Of a stretch of DNA of 64,000 nt, positions 18,196-27,093 are shown piece by piece. The notes beneath the pieces were generated by a model. That model saw only the letters and a list, made by a program, of their open reading frames with translations, did no database searches and was not told the DNA's origin. Made by a program: the position numbers and the translations under genes. The stretch is taken from assembly GCA_900546695.1 (NCBI GenBank), contig URDX01000001.1:62001-126000 (forward strand), in the 5' to 3' direction. The first letter of the stretch is position 1, and every line of letters begins with the position of its first letter. The stretch comes from an uncultured Eubacteriales bacterium (GTDB lineage Bacteria; Bacillota; Clostridia; Oscillospirales; CAG-272).

Positions 18196-18224
18196 ATTCT
18201 ACCATATCCGCAGAAAAAATGCAA
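18196..18224 (-). promoter_or_regulatory. Promoter of the rlmN-PP2C-prkC unit
   Basis: Minus strand TTGCAT (18219-18224), 17-bp spacer, TAGAAT (18196-18201), 40 nt before the rlmN start. The region between this and 18379 is AT-rich and holds no gene. Confidence 0.75.
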
Positions 18225-18378
18225 GAGGAACACGGCAGAGCCGCGGGAGGCGAGAAAAATTTACTTTATCCCGATGGAGCGAGACGCATTTCAGGTCGTA
18301 TCGTGCATTTTAATAGTCGCCATAATTCAAAACTATATTCAGACGGGCGTTTTTTTATTAAAAAAAGACGGCGCGCTA

Positions 18379-18407
18379 TTGCAATAATTCACACGCGGTG
18401 GTATAAT
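18379..18407 (+). promoter_or_regulatory. Promoter of the DRE-TIM synthase gene
   Basis: TTGCAA (18379-18384), 17-bp spacer, TATAAT (18402-18407), about 55 nt before the start at 18462; GAAAGGGAG serves as the ribosome site. Confidence 0.8.
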
Positions 18408-18461
18408 ATTCGGAGTGAACACATGCTGCGGAATGCGGCAATATGAAAGGGAGATCATCTA

Positions 18462-19895
18462 ATGCAGTATCAGCGCGAAGCGCCCCAGACGCTTACATTC
18501 TCCGACTCGACGAATCTGCTCGAGCAGTCGGCATATAAATATCAGCTCCAGGACCGCGAGCAGCCTAATCTCTACCGCCATCTTTTCGATTACGAGAGCG
18601 TACCGAAGGTATCGTTCAACCACCGCTTTGTACCGACGTGCATGCCGAAGGAGATATGGATAACCGATACGACCTTCCGCGACGGTCAGCAGTCTACATC
18701 GCCGTTTACCGTCGAGCAGATAGTGCATCTGTTCAAGCTCATGCACCGCCTCGGCGGACCGCGCGGCATAATCCGCCAGAGCGAGTTTTTCGTCTACTCT
18801 GAGAAGGATCGCGAATCGCTGCTGCGCTGCAAGGACCTCGGTTACGATTTTCCCGAGATAACCACATGGATACGCGCATCCGACAAGGATTTTCAGCTTG
18901 TAAAGGACCTCGGCATCCGCGAGACGGGCGTTCTCGTCTCCTGCTCAGACTACCATATATACAAGAAGATGGGACTTACCCGCGCAAAGGCGCTCGATAA
19001 GTACCTCGGCGTAGTCAAGAACATTCTCGACCGCGGCATCTACCCCCGCTGCCACTTTGAGGACATCACCCGCGCCGATTTTTACGGCTTTGTCGTTCCG
19101 TTTGCGACCGAGCTGAACAAGCTCGGCGAGGAAGCGGGCATCCCGATAAAGATACGCGCCTGCGACACGATGGGCTACGGTGTTTCCTACCCCGGCGCAG
19201 CCCTTCCACGCAGCGTTCCCGGTATCATATACGGACTCATGCACTATGCGGGAACACCGAGCGAAATGCTCGAATGGCACGGTCACAACGACTTTTATAA
19301 GGTCGTTACCAACGCCTCCACCGCATGGCTCTACGGTGCGTCGAGCGTAAACTGCTCGCTGCTCGGCATAGGCGAGCGCACGGGCAACTGCCCGCTTGAA
19401 GCGATGATAATGGAATACGCCTCCCTGCGCGGCACGACCGACGGAATGGAGCTGCCCGTTATCACCGAGATAGCTCGCTATTTCGAGGACGAGATAGGCT
19501 ACGAGATACCGCCGAGAACGCCGTTCGTCGGCAGAAACTTCAACGTTACCCGCGCGGGCATTCACGCCGACGGTCTGCTCAAGGATGAGGAGATATACAA
19601 CATCTTTGATACCGCAAAGCTGCTCGGCAGACCCGCATCGGTCGCGGTCGATTCGCACAGCGGACTTGCTGGAATCGCGCACTGGGTCAACAGCTTTTTC
19701 AGACTCGAGGGCGAGAGCGCTATCGACAAGCGCGAGCCGTTCGTTGCCGCTATGAAGGCGCGAGTAGATGCGCAGTACGAGAGCGGCAGAACGACCGTAA
19801 TGGGCGATGAGGAGCTTGAGAATATTCTGAGAGAGGTCGACTATGACCGCTACGAAGAGCTCTGCCATAAGCGTCTGCATAAAAAGAACAAATAA
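18462..19895 (+). CDS. DRE-TIM acyl-CoA condensing enzyme (isopropylmalate/homocitrate/Re-citrate synthase family)
   Basis: A 477-residue protein of the metallolyase family that condenses acetyl-CoA with a 2-oxo acid. The DRE motif region reads DTTFRDGQQ at about 69-77, the metal-binding histidines are in EWHGHND, and NFNVTRAGIHADG and GERTGNCPLE are family signatures. It lacks the long C-terminal allosteric LeuA domain of true 2-isopropylmalate synthases and has an N-terminal extension of about 60 residues. No leuBCD or other leucine gene is adjacent and it stands alone behind its own promoter. Family knowledge suggests a clostridial homocitrate synthase-like or Re-citrate synthase enzyme; the substrate cannot be settled from motifs alone. 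Confidence 0.8.
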   Translation: MQYQREAPQTLTFSDSTNLLEQSAYKYQLQDREQPNLYRHLFDYESVPKVSFNHRFVPTCMPKEIWITDTTFRDGQQSTSPFTVEQIVHLFKLMHRLGGPRGIIRQSEFFVYSEKDRESLLRCKDLGYDFPEITTWIRASDKDFQLVKDLGIRETGVLVSCSDYHIYKKMGLTRAKALDKYLGVVKNILDRGIYPRCHFEDITRADFYGFVVPFATELNKLGEEAGIPIKIRACDTMGYGVSYPGAALPRSVPGIIYGLMHYAGTPSEMLEWHGHNDFYKVVTNASTAWLYGASSVNCSLLGIGERTGNCPLEAMIMEYASLRGTTDGMELPVITEIARYFEDEIGYEIPPRTPFVGRNFNVTRAGIHADGLLKDEEIYNIFDTAKLLGRPASVAVDSHSGLAGIAHWVNSFFRLEGESAIDKREPFVAAMKARVDAQYESGRTTVMGDEELENILREVDYDRYEELCHKRLHKKNK

Positions 19896-20067
19896 TACCG
19901 GGGATGTTAAAAAAGTCCGAAACGAAAAAGCGAATAAAAGTGTGATTTGAGTTCTTGTTCAGCACAAGCATAAGGAAAGCTGATGAAATCCTGTCGGATT
20001 TTCCCGACAGAATAATTATCCGCTTTTTCTGCGAGCGTCACTCCGAACATTTTTACCTATCCCCGTA
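19896..20067. other. Multi-stem inverted-repeat element (candidate structured RNA or MITE-like)
   Basis: Nested complementary arms fold about 170 nt into one structure: outer TACCGGGGAT (19896-19905) with ATCCCCGTA (20059-20067); middle GAAAAAGCGAATAA (19924-19937) with TTATCCGCTTTTTC (20016-20029), 13 of 14 paired; inner CTGTCGG (19991-19997) with CCGACAG (20004-20010); and a small CTTG/CAAG loop near 19954-19967. It begins at the stop of the DRE-TIM gene. It could be a structured 3' UTR or RNA, or a degenerate miniature element. No coding frame is seen. Confidence 0.55.
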
Positions 20068-20072
20068 AATCA

Positions 20073-20110
20073 AAGGGAGCTGTTAAAAACGAGTTTTTAG
20101 CAGCTCCCTT
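20073..20110. terminator. Long hairpin downstream of the DRE-TIM gene
   Basis: AAGGGAGCTG (20073-20082) pairs perfectly with CAGCTCCCTT (20101-20110), extended by a T/A-rich stem to a CGAG loop, about 17 bp in all. No T-run follows on the plus strand, so efficient termination is uncertain. A related hairpin lies at 21759-21788. Confidence 0.5.
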
Positions 20111-20201
20111 AAGCGGATATGCACGTTTTAAAACAGATTTGCTGTATGAAGCGCGGCATATCACCCGATGGAAACATATATTATCAGCGCCGTAATCACG
20201 C

Positions 20202-20246
20202 AAAAAAACACCGAGACCAATCCGGCGGACCGATCTCGGTGTTTTT
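20202..20246. terminator. Two-way terminator after the dockerin gene
   Basis: CACCGAGA (20209-20216) pairs with TCTCGGTG (20234-20241), with an A-run before and T5 after, so it can stop transcription in both directions. It sits about 110 nt past the dockerin stop (20357). Confidence 0.8.
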
Positions 20247-20356
20247 ATTTCTGCCGCGCGTGGCTACTTATTTACCGCACACGCAGCGGCATTTTGCTTT
20301 TTCGCGTACGCGACCGCATACTACTTTTCCGCATGCGCGGTATGTTACCCGAACAA

Positions 20357-21721
20357 TTACTTAGAAGCAGCGATTATCTTCATCAGCCTTACAAGGTCCT
20401 TAGTATCTACCTTTCCGTCGCCGTTGACGTCGGCGCTGAATATCTCGATACTATTATCGGTGATGTAACGCATGAGACGAACGAGGTCCTTGACGTTTAC
20501 CACGCCGTCGCCGTTCGTATCGCCCGCAGCGAGCGAAGCCTCTACCGTGATCGTGCACTCAGCGCGGAAGCCTCCGTCCTCGGATATTACGGTTACGGTC
20601 GCAACGCCTGCGCCGACAGCGGTTATTACGCCGCCGTCGACCGTGACGGGAACGGATGTACCGAGGAAACGTATGACCTCGGTGCGCCGCAGCACCGCTT
20701 TTATCGTAATATCAGCCCTGACGCTACCGTAATCGTCATCCCAATGATCGAAGGTGTATACATAATCCCCCTCGCTGCGCAGATAACCGAACATATCCGG
20801 CGCTGTCGCAGCCTCACCGTCTTCTATCTCCTGCTCGGAAATAACATTTCCGATGTCGTCGGTGAATGTGACTGTGAATATCTTTGCCTCGTGCCTTACG
20901 TCTATAAGAGTCGGATACGGATATCCGGCACTGCCGTCGATCGTCCATACAGCATCAAAATCAAAGCCCGCAAAGCTCTCCTTCTGCCGCATCTGCGTCT
21001 CGGTAAGCGCTATGCCGTATTTACTGATATCGATATCGGTCACACAGTCCGTAAGATAGTAACCGTTTTCCACAGTTCCATTGCCGGCGATAATGCCGCC
21101 GACATGACTGTACTCTCCGTTGCTGATGACCGTGCACGCATTGCGGCAATTCGTCACCGTAGTACCATATCCTCCCACGCCGCCGACATTGCCACTGCCA
21201 TGGATATAAGAGTCAAGCACTCCAACGTTCTTTATTGTTCCGTTGCATTCTCCGAACAAGCCTTGACAATTCTTTTCATTGTTAATGTAGACTCCGCTTA
21301 CGGTATGACCGTTACCGTCAAAAACTCCGTAAAACCAACAAATTTCTCCGATCGGAGTCCACACATTCACGGGCGATATTATACTGCCGTTCTCATCCGT
21401 CTGCCCCCAGTGCTCCCAATCAGTCGTATCATTTAGCTGAATATCGCTGTCCATGCGGATATATGTATCATAACATCTATCCCCGCTATTGACCGACTGT
21501 GCAAAATACGCAAGCTGCTCTGCGGTCACGATGATATACGGATCCTCTTCGGTCCCGCTGCCGCCCGCAAATCCATCAGCTACAGAGCCGTCCCAAACGG
21601 TGACGGCTGCAAATACCGACAGATCTACCGCCGAAAACAGAGAGAGCAGCATTGACAGCACAAGTATCAACGATACCGCCCTTCCGCACCCGCGTTTTTT
21701 GTGGAAAGAAACAGCGCCCAT
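20357..21721 (-). CDS. Secreted dockerin-domain protein with GLUG-like and Ig-like regions
   Basis: A 454-residue exported protein. The signal peptide has basic residues then a hydrophobic core ending near AVDLSVFA (about 38). The N-terminal half (WDGSVADGF, GTEEDPY.I, GGVGGY) resembles GLUG-motif beta repeats; then come an InlB-B-like/Ig-like segment (about 265-335) and a Big_2-like segment (about 335-390). The C-terminus is a type I dockerin with two calcium-binding repeats, GDTNGDGVVNVKDLVRLMRYI and ADVNGDGKVDTKDLVRLM, so it should dock onto a cohesin. No catalytic domain is evident. GGAGGT precedes the ATG. A cohesin-like domain exists in the large protein at 44981-49318. Confidence 0.85.
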   Translation of the reverse strand: MGAVSFHKKRGCGRAVSLILVLSMLLSLFSAVDLSVFAAVTVWDGSVADGFAGGSGTEEDPYIIVTAEQLAYFAQSVNSGDRCYDTYIRMDSDIQLNDTTDWEHWGQTDENGSIISPVNVWTPIGEICWFYGVFDGNGHTVSGVYINNEKNCQGLFGECNGTIKNVGVLDSYIHGSGNVGGVGGYGTTVTNCRNACTVISNGEYSHVGGIIAGNGTVENGYYLTDCVTDIDISKYGIALTETQMRQKESFAGFDFDAVWTIDGSAGYPYPTLIDVRHEAKIFTVTFTDDIGNVISEQEIEDGEAATAPDMFGYLRSEGDYVYTFDHWDDDYGSVRADITIKAVLRRTEVIRFLGTSVPVTVDGGVITAVGAGVATVTVISEDGGFRAECTITVEASLAAGDTNGDGVVNVKDLVRLMRYITDNSIEIFSADVNGDGKVDTKDLVRLMKIIAASK

Positions 21722-21758
21722 AAATATTACCTCCGAAAATTAATAATGCCGAAATCAG

Positions 21759-21788
21759 GGATGTTAAAAAACTCGTTTTTCAGCATCC
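21759..21788. other. AT-rich hairpin upstream of the dockerin gene
   Basis: GGATGTTAAAAAAC (21759-21772) pairs with GTTTTTCAGCATCC (21775-21788), 13 of 14 paired. It shares the GGGATGTTAAAAAA start with the element at 19901, so similar sequences flank the dockerin gene on both sides. The function is unknown. Confidence 0.45.
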
Positions 21789-22009
21789 GCGTCACGCAGC
21801 ACGCTCGGTACAGGCATTTTGAACCGCAGCGCACGTCCGCCCCGACATTTACATTTAAACCATACGGATGTATTATATTATAATTATGGTTGGAAGTAAT
21901 TACTATATGTGTTTTATATGTATAAGCCTGTCAGATGTTACATTTTTTGGTCGTATACAGCTTCCGAAATTATACAATATCGGCACAATTCGACATCATT
22001 TAACACAAG

Positions 22010-22054
22010 CAGCCCCGCAATACCATCCGTACAGACGGCATTGCGGGGCTGTTT
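22010..22054. terminator. Terminator between lipoprotein and dockerin genes
   Basis: Perfect 12-bp stem CAGCCCCGCAAT (22010-22021) / ATTGCGGGGCTG (22040-22051), followed by TTTT on the plus strand. On the minus strand it lies 45 nt past the small lipoprotein stop and is followed by a weak T-poor tail. The rest of 21722-22095 is AT-rich and shows no gene. Confidence 0.65.
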
Positions 22055-22095
22055 TGAGATAATTTTTCAAATCTGCGGATGCGGTCGGCGCGCTG

Positions 22096-22527
22096 TCAAT
22101 TCTTCAGCTCAAAAGCGAAGTTATAGACGTCTGCGCCGTCGTCCGTCGCGACCGTTATCAGCGTAAGGGTAAACGGCATCGTTCCCACCTTGATATCCGC
22201 AACGGTGCGGTGCAGCTCGCGCTGCTCGTCGGGTGCGGATTCGTCGGTATAATCCTCATATGCGGTATAGCCGACTACACGTGCGCCGTTTGAAAAATCG
22301 CAGTCGGTCTCCGCTTCAAGCGCGTAGATATAGCTGCGGATATTGTTCTCGTCGAGACCGCTCTCCGAATCGAGCAGCTCGGCTGCAGCGGCAAAATCAT
22401 CATCGGACAGCGCGGAGAGCATCGACTCGGTCAGGCTCTGCGTCGCGTCGGGAACGCTCGCACCGCATGCGGAAAGCAGAAGTGCGGCGACGAGCAGCAG
22501 GGGAAGCAGGAAAAAGCTCTTTTTCAT
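22096..22527 (-). CDS. Small lipoprotein of unknown function
   Basis: A 143-residue protein with a clear lipoprotein signal peptide (MKKSFFLLPLLLVAALLLSAC, Cys21). The mature part is acidic, with a helical segment TQSLTESMLSALSDDDF followed by predicted beta strands ending in ITVATDDGADVYNFAFELK. This layout resembles small NTF2-like/DUF4878-type lipoproteins, but no family can be named with certainty. AAGGAG lies 9 nt before the ATG. It lies downstream of the GH94 gene on the same strand across a 214-bp gap with GC-rich hairpins and degenerate GGCTGAA-type repeats, so co-transcription is possible but not shown. Confidence 0.72.
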   Translation of the reverse strand: MKKSFFLLPLLLVAALLLSACGASVPDATQSLTESMLSALSDDDFAAAAELLDSESGLDENNIRSYIYALEAETDCDFSNGARVVGYTAYEDYTDESAPDEQRELHRTVADIKVGTMPFTLTLITVATDDGADVYNFAFELKN

Positions 22528-22741
22528 AGCGTTGAACTCCTTGAATACTCTGCCGCATCGGATGGAGACGGCTCACATCGGCTGCGGCGCGAAAGCTCCT
22601 CCCCGCGGCGCGCACATATCGGCGCAGCCGCGCGGGGGGACTTTTTCGGAGCCGTTTTTCAGGCTCACATCGGCTTGTTTTTTGGGGCTTCTTTTTTCAG
22701 CCGACTGTTTTCGGCTTACTTCGTTCAGCCTGTTATTCAGC

Positions 22742-25114
22742 TTACTTCTTCTTATAGTAGAAGGTAATATTTCTCTCGTCGCGTCCGCTCTCGTGTGCGA
22801 TAACGGAAGAATCGACGCGCGCGCCGTCCTCGACGTAGTATGCCTCGCCGTCGGATGGCTTGAGCGCGATATTATAGCGCGTGCCGCGGAAAACGCGGGT
22901 CAGCGAAGCCTCCTGCCAATCGTCGGGCATGCAGGGATCGACAAACAGACCGTTCCATGCGGCGCGTACGCCGAGCATGTACTGAGTTACGGCAATATAC
23001 ATCCATGCAGCCGTACCCGAAAGCCAGCTGACGTTTGCAAGACCGAAATGAAGCGACTCGGGTCCCATGATGTTGGAGGAGTAGACATACGGCTCAGCCT
23101 TGTATCTCCACTCGCCGACCTTTGCCTGTGCCTCCATCGGCAGCAGCTTTTTGTAGTACTCATATGCGCGGTTACCGTGACCGAGCATGCACTCGGCAAT
23201 GACCGCCCACGTGTTAGCATGGCAGAAGATAGCGCCGTTCTCGCCCGTGCCCTTGCTGTAGTTGGTCAGCGGGTCCTCCTTTGACGGGTAGCCGTCGATG
23301 GACGGGTCGATCTTCTTGATACCCATATCGGTATTAAGAATGCGGTGAACGCTCTCCATGCAGACCTCGCCGCGGTCGCCCTCTGCGGTGCCGGAGATAA
23401 CCGACCATGTCTGAGAGTTCAGCCATATCTTAGCCTGCTCCTCCTTCTTAGAGCCGAGGTATCTGCCGTTATCCATTACGGCGCGGCAGTACCACTCGCC
23501 GTCCCATGCGCGGGCGTTGATATTCGCCTTCTGGCTCTCATAGATGTCGCGGTACTTCTGTCCGTCCTCGCCTATAAGGTCGCAGATGGCAGCCATATCG
23601 GAGAGCACGAGGCAGAACTGCATTGCCGTCCATATGCTCTCGCCCTTACCCTGACGGCAGACGCGGAAGAGCTGGTCGTTCCAGTCGGAGCGGAGCATGA
23701 GCGGGAAGCCGCGCTCGCCGAGATGTGCCATGGTAAAGTCGATGGACTTTTTGATATGCTCGAGAACGGTGCCGTCACCGCCGTCATAGTACGAAACGCG
23801 CTCGGTGAGGAAGTCGGTGCTGCCCTCCTCGAGCAGCTGCTGATAGACGGTATGGACTATCCACAGATGGTCGTCGGAATGAATGCTCGTGACAGGGTCA
23901 TAGCCCTCGGTCGGGAAGAAATAGTGATTTACATGACCGTCGCCGTACTGCTGAGAGAGCAGCAGACATATCTTCTCGCGCGAGCGGGCGGTATCGAACG
24001 GTATCATGGAGAGCACGTCCTGCGCGGTGTCTCTGAAGCCTACGCCGCGGAATGTACCCGTAGCATAGTAGGAGAGGTTACGCGAGAACAGGAAGTTGCG
24101 CTCCGCCTGATAGGGGTTCCAAATGTTTATCATGCGCTGCGAATTCTCGTCGGGCACCGAGCAGGAGAAGTGAGCAAGATAGTCGTTCCAATGCTCGGAC
24201 AGCTCTGCAAACGACTCGTCTACAAAGCTGCTCTCGCGGCAGTGCGCGACCGACGCGCGGATGGCATCGTCGTCCATAGCTGCGCCGAGGAAGAAGCAGA
24301 TGCGGCGCTCCTCGCCCGCCTTGAGCTCGATATCGGTTTCAAATGCAAAGCAGGGATCTCCGCCCGCAAGGGTAGAGCCCGTACAGCCCTGCTCGAGTCC
24401 GATGGGATTCTCCTCGGAGCGATATGTGCCGACGAACTCATCACGGTCGCCGTCGTAGCCGCTGACGGGAACATCGGCTGCAAAATAGATAAGGGGGGTC
24501 TCGTTCGGGCGGGGCTGATTCTCAACGCCGTACTTGTATACGAGAATATCGTCGAGCGTGTAGACAAAGAGCTGATGCTTGTTGTAGCACTGCCACTGGA
24601 GCTCACGCATGAACTCCATCATTCCGAGCTCAACGTACGGGAATACCTTTATCCTGCGGTCGCGGTCTGAGGTGAGATGAAGCTCCCAGACGAGCGCATT
24701 CTCCTTATATCCGATATGGAAGCGCAGGTCTGCCTTGATGCCTCTGTGCTCGGACTCAAACTTTGTATAGCCCATGCCGTGAGTTGCACACCAGTGCTCG
24801 GGCTTCTCGGAAACGGGCTCTGCGGTCGGGCAGAAAATGTGGTCTCCGTCCTTGATATATACGTAAAAGCCGCTGCGGTCGGTAGGCAGATGGAAGAAGC
24901 GATAGTGGTTGATTCTCCATATCTGCGGCGAACGGTAGAAGGCGACTCCGCCTCCCGCCTGCGATATCATGGTATGAAAAGTACCGTTGCTGAGGTAGTT
25001 CATCCAGGGGGTCGCGGTGTTGTAGCGTGTGATTTTTACCTCTTTTTTCGCGTCGTTAAACTCGTAAGAGGGCTTTTCTGCGTTATGATTCATCCTTTTA
25101 TCCGCCTGCGGCAA
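22742..25114 (-). CDS. GH94-family disaccharide phosphorylase (cellobiose phosphorylase-like)
   Basis: A 790-residue cytoplasmic phosphorylase that would split a beta-linked disaccharide with phosphate to give a sugar-1-phosphate. The N-terminal beta-sandwich (NYLSNGTFHTMISQAGGG) and the (alpha/alpha)6 domain of GH94 are both present; the conserved catalytic-acid region reads RDTAQD at 361-366, and SDWND near 468 matches substrate-binding positions. It is 44 nt behind the GH78 gene. The start is ambiguous: the longest frame begins at a TTG (25114) with AGAAAGGA 14 nt upstream, and an ATG at 25093 directly abuts AAAAGG. Substrate (cellobiose, laminaribiose, chitobiose or other) cannot be read. 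Confidence 0.85.
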   Translation of the reverse strand: MPQADKRMNHNAEKPSYEFNDAKKEVKITRYNTATPWMNYLSNGTFHTMISQAGGGVAFYRSPQIWRINHYRFFHLPTDRSGFYVYIKDGDHIFCPTAEPVSEKPEHWCATHGMGYTKFESEHRGIKADLRFHIGYKENALVWELHLTSDRDRRIKVFPYVELGMMEFMRELQWQCYNKHQLFVYTLDDILVYKYGVENQPRPNETPLIYFAADVPVSGYDGDRDEFVGTYRSEENPIGLEQGCTGSTLAGGDPCFAFETDIELKAGEERRICFFLGAAMDDDAIRASVAHCRESSFVDESFAELSEHWNDYLAHFSCSVPDENSQRMINIWNPYQAERNFLFSRNLSYYATGTFRGVGFRDTAQDVLSMIPFDTARSREKICLLLSQQYGDGHVNHYFFPTEGYDPVTSIHSDDHLWIVHTVYQQLLEEGSTDFLTERVSYYDGGDGTVLEHIKKSIDFTMAHLGERGFPLMLRSDWNDQLFRVCRQGKGESIWTAMQFCLVLSDMAAICDLIGEDGQKYRDIYESQKANINARAWDGEWYCRAVMDNGRYLGSKKEEQAKIWLNSQTWSVISGTAEGDRGEVCMESVHRILNTDMGIKKIDPSIDGYPSKEDPLTNYSKGTGENGAIFCHANTWAVIAECMLGHGNRAYEYYKKLLPMEAQAKVGEWRYKAEPYVYSSNIMGPESLHFGLANVSWLSGTAAWMYIAVTQYMLGVRAAWNGLFVDPCMPDDWQEASLTRVFRGTRYNIALKPSDGEAYYVEDGARVDSSVIAHESGRDERNITFYYKKK

Positions 25115-25158
25115 GCCCCGCGGGCGATTCCTTTCTGATTAACTTTATGTGCTGCGGC

Positions 25159-26877
25159 TCAGCCGATATATTCGTACTCACCGCCCGAAAGCTCGCGCCA
25201 CTGCGGCGGAAGCGTGACATACGTCACAACCTCCCCGCCCTCTCTGCGATGCGAGACGGCGATATCTCCGTGCGGGGTCGGAAAAACTCCGCGCGCATAT
25301 TCGAGCGAGCCGAGCTGCGGCTCTATCTTTATTCTTCTGCACCCCGGCGCGGTTATGCTTATGCCGAGCACGGTGTGTGTAAGGTAGGGTGCGGGTCCCG
25401 ATGCCCAGCCGTGACACAGGCTGTGGCGGAAGCCGAGATAGCAGTACGCGCCGTAGTCGCCGTGAATATCGACCTTTCCTTCGGGTACGGGCTCGTCTAT
25501 CCTGCCCGCATTTTCGAGCCAGTCGAGGTTGAAATCCTCCCAGAACGACGTTGCGCCCATATTGAGCATGCCGCCCCAATACTGCTTCATCGAGCTCAGC
25601 GCGCCGTCATAATCGTGGGCAAGCGCGACCGCACGCAGCGTGTAGTAGCCGAGAAATGTCGAATAGCCGTGCGCACCGCCGACCGAAAGCAGCTCGCGGT
25701 TTATCTGCTCCGCGTCGCCGAGCCCCGCGCATACCATAAGCGATGCAGCCTGCTTCGAGCCGCCGCACGGCGGGACATGCTTCATCAGCTTCGCACGCGC
25801 AGCGTCACAGCACTCCGCAAGCCCGGTATCGCCGAGCACGCGCATAAGCTCCGCACCGCGTCCGAGTCCGAGCACAAGCATGCTCTGAAGTCCCGCATGC
25901 TTTGCCTCCTCGTTTGCGTTGTTCGGCCAGTCGATAAAGCGGCTCTCGGGAAGCTGCTCCGCGCCGTCCTCACCGACATATGTGCAGAGCAGACGCAGCA
26001 GCTCGGTCATGTATCCGCGCTGCTCGCCGAGATATTCGCGGTCGCCCGTGTACATGTACCAGTCGTGCTGGAGCAGCAGCCACCATATCGAATAGGAGGA
26101 TATACCGTTCATCCATGTACCGACGGGAGTCTCGTCACGGACAAGGTCCATCGAGCGTGTGACGACATCCTGCGCGCCGAAAACCGAGAGAATAGTCATG
26201 ACCTCAGTCTGCATATCGCCTATCCATACGAGACGGTCGCGCTTGACGCCGTCCCACAGATATTCCTGCATATTGAGATGCGCAGTGTAGACCGCCGTCT
26301 GCCATATGCGGTTTATCTCGGGATCGCTGCATTCAAAGCTGCCGCGATAATCGAGGTCGCGGTATATCAGAATTGCCTGAACAGCCTTGAGCGTTACGGT
26401 CATATCGTCGTCAAGCAGCTCGACATAGATAAAGCGGAAGCCGCTCTCATTCGTCTCGTTAGCGCTGAGAAAGCCGACGTTCATCACCGTGTCGCGGTTT
26501 GCATGATCACAGCCCGCATTCTTTACTCCGAGCGGGGTAAGCGCCTCGCTGACGCTCTCGCCGAAGCGCACGCGCAGATTTACCCGCGCGCCGTCACCCG
26601 TGATGCCGTGTACCATGACACGGCAGCTGCCGCATATCTCGGTTCCGTAGTCGAGCAGCACCGCGGCGCGCTCACTGCCCGCACCGCCGTTTGACAACGT
26701 GCACAGGTCGTCTCCGCCGCCGAGCGTTATCTGACAGGGCTTCTCGCCGATAAGCTTCTCCGCGTCGCTTGCGCCGCCGCGCGTCAGAACGATACGGCGG
26801 GGCGAGAGATATCTGCGGGTGCGCGGGTCGGTCGCGTAGCCACGTAGGTCGGGATTGATTTCGTATAATTTTTTCAT
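25159..26877 (-). CDS. GH78-like alpha-L-rhamnosidase / six-hairpin glycosidase
   Basis: A 572-residue cytoplasmic protein with a beta-sandwich N-terminal half and an (alpha/alpha)6 catalytic domain. The GH78 signature WDGVKRDRLVWIGDM is at about 208-222, including the acidic residues used in catalysis, followed by the WWLLLQHDWYMYTGD segment. It lacks a signal peptide, so it likely acts on imported oligosaccharides. The start at 26877 is chosen because CAGGA lies 8 nt upstream and MKKLYEINPDLRG fits a family N-terminus; the frame stays open to 27033 in GC-rich spacer. It is first in a pair with the GH94 gene. The 216-bp gap upstream holds only GC-rich short stems. Confidence 0.82.
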   Translation of the reverse strand: MKKLYEINPDLRGYATDPRTRRYLSPRRIVLTRGGASDAEKLIGEKPCQITLGGGDDLCTLSNGGAGSERAAVLLDYGTEICGSCRVMVHGITGDGARVNLRVRFGESVSEALTPLGVKNAGCDHANRDTVMNVGFLSANETNESGFRFIYVELLDDDMTVTLKAVQAILIYRDLDYRGSFECSDPEINRIWQTAVYTAHLNMQEYLWDGVKRDRLVWIGDMQTEVMTILSVFGAQDVVTRSMDLVRDETPVGTWMNGISSYSIWWLLLQHDWYMYTGDREYLGEQRGYMTELLRLLCTYVGEDGAEQLPESRFIDWPNNANEEAKHAGLQSMLVLGLGRGAELMRVLGDTGLAECCDAARAKLMKHVPPCGGSKQAASLMVCAGLGDAEQINRELLSVGGAHGYSTFLGYYTLRAVALAHDYDGALSSMKQYWGGMLNMGATSFWEDFNLDWLENAGRIDEPVPEGKVDIHGDYGAYCYLGFRHSLCHGWASGPAPYLTHTVLGISITAPGCRRIKIEPQLGSLEYARGVFPTPHGDIAVSHRREGGEVVTYVTLPPQWRELSGGEYEYIG

Positions 26878-27093
26878 ATTATGTTCCTGAGTTGAATTAA
26901 TATCTTGTTGCGGCAGCTCACGCAGAAGTTGCGTTATCGGCAGCACCGCTTTGCGACACGCACGAGCGTCCGCAAAATTGCGCGGATTGCGCGGTTGCGG
27001 CGGTGACAGCACCGTTTTGCGTCGGCGCAGCACGAAAAACGCGCCCCGAGCGCCGCCGGAATAACCGTCGCCGCTCCGGAGCGCGTTATCTCA

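Noticed and set aside
20168..21436. 422-residue plus-strand frame
   Set aside because: Antisense to the dockerin gene, whose signal peptide, ribosome site and calcium repeats show the true strand.
23345..24670. 441-residue plus-strand frame
   Set aside because: Antisense shadow of the GH94 gene.
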